Source of the DNA: Verrucomicrobiota bacterium
GTDB taxonomy: Bacteria > Verrucomicrobiota > Verrucomicrobiia > Chthoniobacterales > Terrimicrobiaceae
Reading direction: 5' to 3'
NCBI GenBank assembly: GCA_026398255.1
Contig: JAPLTG010000028.1
Location: forward strand, 62,001-126,000
DNA length: 64,000 nt
Shown here: one piece after another, positions 62,426 to 64,000 of the stretch
Numbering within the stretch: the first letter of the stretch is position 1
Layout: every line of letters begins with the position of its first letter
Made by a program: the position numbers and the translations under genes
Notes under the pieces: generated by a model
Told to the model about the DNA's origin: nothing
What the model saw: the letters and a program-made list of their open reading frames with translations, nothing else
Databases searched by the model: none

Positions 62426-63984
62426 TTATTTCAGCCGCTCGAGGAGGTGGTCGCCGACACGGAGGGCGTTCGCCATCGCGGTGAGCGCGGGGTTTACTGC
62501 ACCGATGCTCGGAAAGAACGAGGTGTCCACGACATAGAGGTTGTCGAGTTCGTGGGCCTTGCAATTCGTATCGAGCACGGAGGTGGCGGGATCGGTGCCG
62601 AAGCGGCAGGTGCCGGACTGGTGGGCCACGCCGCCGATATCGATCTCGTTTTTCATGTAGAGATTCCTCGGGATGAGGTGCTCGTGCATGTCGAGATGGT
62701 TGAGCATCGACTTGAGCTTCGCGTAGAGGCGGTTTTTCGGCTCCTGGTTGTTCGGCGTGTAGCTGAGCGTGATTTGGCCGTCGCGGTTGATCATGACGCG
62801 GTTGTGTGGCGATGGCAGATCCTCGGTGGAGAGCCAGAAATCGACCGCGTGCTTGGCGACCATGTCGAGGGTGAACATCGGCGCGAGCCCGGCCTCGATC
62901 GGCTTCTCGCCTTTATACATCGGGCCTTGGGATTTTCCGACCATCTGGATGTTTCCCATCGGGAACTCGAAATCCTTCATGCCGAAATAAAAATCATTCA
63001 ACCCAAGAGTCTTTTGGTATTTCGTCGGATTCGGCTCCTTGGAAATGGCGAGGACGGCCTGGCTGTTGTGGAACATGTAGTTTCGGCCGACTTGGTCGGA
63101 GCCGTTGGCGAGGCCGTTCGGGTGTTTGTCGTTGGCCGACATGAGGAGCAGGCGGGCGGAATTCGCGGCTCCGGCGGAAACGACGACGATGCTGGCACGG
63201 AACGACTCGGTTTTTCCACCGCGATCCACGAGGACTTCGCTCACGGATTTGCCGGTGGGGTCGGTGACGAGTTTGAGAACCTGCGAATCGGTGAGGAGCG
63301 TGACATTTGGGTGTTCGAGCGCGGGGCGGACGCCGTGGATTTCGGCATCGGATTTCGCCTGCACGAGGCAGGGGAAGCCGTCGCAATCCTCGCAGCGCAC
63401 GCATTGGCTGTATGGCATGTTCGCCTCGTTGAGCATGATGCCGCAGGGCGAGTGGAACGGGTGGTAACCGGCGCGCTTGAGGTCGTCGGCGAGCTTTTGG
63501 ATGCGCGGCTCGTGGGAGACGGCGGGATGCGGGTAGGGCGCGGAGCAGGGCGGTTCGGTGGGGTCTTCGCCGCGGGCGCCGTGCACATGATACATCTGCT
63601 CGGCTTTCGTGTAGTAGGGCTCGAAATCCTCGTAGCCGAGCGGCCAGGCGGGCGAGATGCCGTCGTGGTGTTTCAGGACGCCGAAATCCTCTTTGCGCAG
63701 GCGATACAAGGCCGCGCCGTAGAGTTTCGTGGCGCCGCCGACGAAGTAGTGGACGCCGGGCTGGAATTCCTTGCCGTGCTTGTCTCGCCAGGTGTCCTTC
63801 GAGGTGTAGCGGTTCGCGATGAAGACCTCGGAGGCTCGGAGGCCGACCAGTTCTCGGGCTCGCGGGGCAGCCAGCCGCCGCGTTCGAGGATGAGGATGCG
63901 TTTGCCCGAGGGTGCGAGGTGGCGTGCGAGCGTGCCGCCGCCGGCGCCGCTGCCGATGATGATGATGTCGTAGTCGTTTGCCAT
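62426..63984 (-). pseudogene. GMC-family oxidoreductase, disrupted by an 8-bp tandem duplication
   Basis: Two reading frames together make one protein. The first (63984 to about 63830) holds the FAD-binding IIIGSGAGGGTLARHLA and ends off-frame after ENWSAS; the second (to 62426) has FQPGVHYFVGGATKLYGA, a cysteine set (SQCVRCEDCDGFPCLVQAK), GGVAHQSGTCRFG with the catalytic His, and GAVNPALTAMANALRVGDHL. Removing one copy of the 8-bp repeat CTCGGAGG (63827-63842) joins them as ENWSASEVFIANRY. So this is a recent frameshift, a phase-variable site or a sequence error. Substrate: a sugar or alcohol, unknown. Confidence 0.85.
63827..63842. repeat. 8-bp tandem duplication causing the frameshift in the GMC gene
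   Basis: CTCGGAGG occurs twice in a row (63827-63834, 63835-63842). One copy restores the reading frame of the surrounding oxidoreductase. Eight bases is not a multiple of three, which fits slipped-strand insertion. Confidence 0.85.
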
Positions 63985-64000
63985 GGGATTTTACCTGTCG

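Noticed and set aside
1-64000. tRNA, rRNA or CRISPR
   Set aside because: I looked through the gaps and found no cloverleaf-like, rRNA-like or regularly spaced direct-repeat sequence; a covariance search was not possible.

Overview
The window is about 59% G+C bacterial chromosome with dense, overlapping genes on both strands. I place it in the Verrucomicrobiota, part of the Planctomycetes-Verrucomicrobia-Chlamydiae group. The reasons are a complete PVM-type (fucose/rhamnose) bacterial microcompartment locus, a long Chlamydia-style GreA with a large N-terminal extension, a TIGR04073-like exosortase-associated protein, an ABC-F/RapA translation block and Gram-negative outer-membrane functions (Mla transport, OprB-type porin, lipoproteins). 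This placement is inference from gene content; there is no rRNA gene in the window, and I saw no tRNA gene or CRISPR array.

Layout. 1-3380: the end of a polysaccharide cluster on the minus strand (a GT2 polyprenyl-phosphate glycosyltransferase, an asparagine-synthase-type amidotransferase and the first 41 codons of a GT4 glycosyltransferase running off the left edge), with a TIGR04073-like protein. 3480-6169: a small protein and the Mla lipid transporter (permease, ATPase, MCE protein). 6216-8559: an IMP-dehydrogenase-like enzyme and an M14 metallopeptidase. 8548-11252: PTS enzyme I and a HAD phosphatase. 11302-17222: one long minus-strand run, rplS-rnhB-yraN-abcF-rapA, with overlapping genes. 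17249-20533: a pseudopilin, split chromate transporter halves, a CYTH-like protein and a Nudix-like protein. 20645-23763: GreA-like factor, 3-methyladenine glycosylase and an Rrf2 regulator. 23882-30242: a sulfate-uptake operon (yezD, porin, sulfate-binding protein, CysT, CysW, CysA) ending in a second M14 metallopeptidase. 30276-34558: relic of a CheY-like receiver, rlmH-lipA, and a GH1 glycosidase with a GT28-type glycosyltransferase. 34610-37890: Kup potassium transporter, a patch of 142-bp palindromic repeats, and a VapBC toxin-antitoxin pair with its inverted-repeat operator. 37915-42043: SufT and a three-gene TolQ/ExbB-ExbD-like membrane motor with a zinc ribbon and long coiled coils. 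42249-49617: SUI1-like factor, S49 peptidase, DAHP synthase, LOG-family protein, GH75-like lipoprotein, a transporter-hotdog fusion and an L,D-transpeptidase. 49697-59354: the microcompartment operon (PduL, three BMC-H, three BMC-P, acetate kinase, aldehyde dehydrogenase, class II aldolase, lactate/malate-type dehydrogenase), a DeoR regulator and a divergent rhamnulokinase. 59368-63984: umuDC, an MFS transporter whose start is overrun by a long palindrome, and a GMC oxidoreductase broken by an 8-bp tandem duplication.

How the genes work together. The rhamnulokinase phosphorylates rhamnulose, the compartment aldolase would split the sugar phosphate, the aldehyde dehydrogenase turns lactaldehyde into lactoyl/propionyl-type CoA, PduL and acetate kinase recover ATP, and the NAD-dependent dehydrogenase recycles NADH; the DeoR protein is the obvious regulator. 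The sulfate operon is one transcription unit under a likely Fe-S-sensing Rrf2 regulator. The items I consider least described are the zinc-ribbon ExbB plus twin ExbD-like proteins, the transporter-hotdog fusion, the IMPDH-like enzyme that has lost the usual flap Arg-Tyr, the Shine-Dalgarno-less A/C-rich leaders of the shell and sulfate-binding genes, and the two palindromic repeat types.
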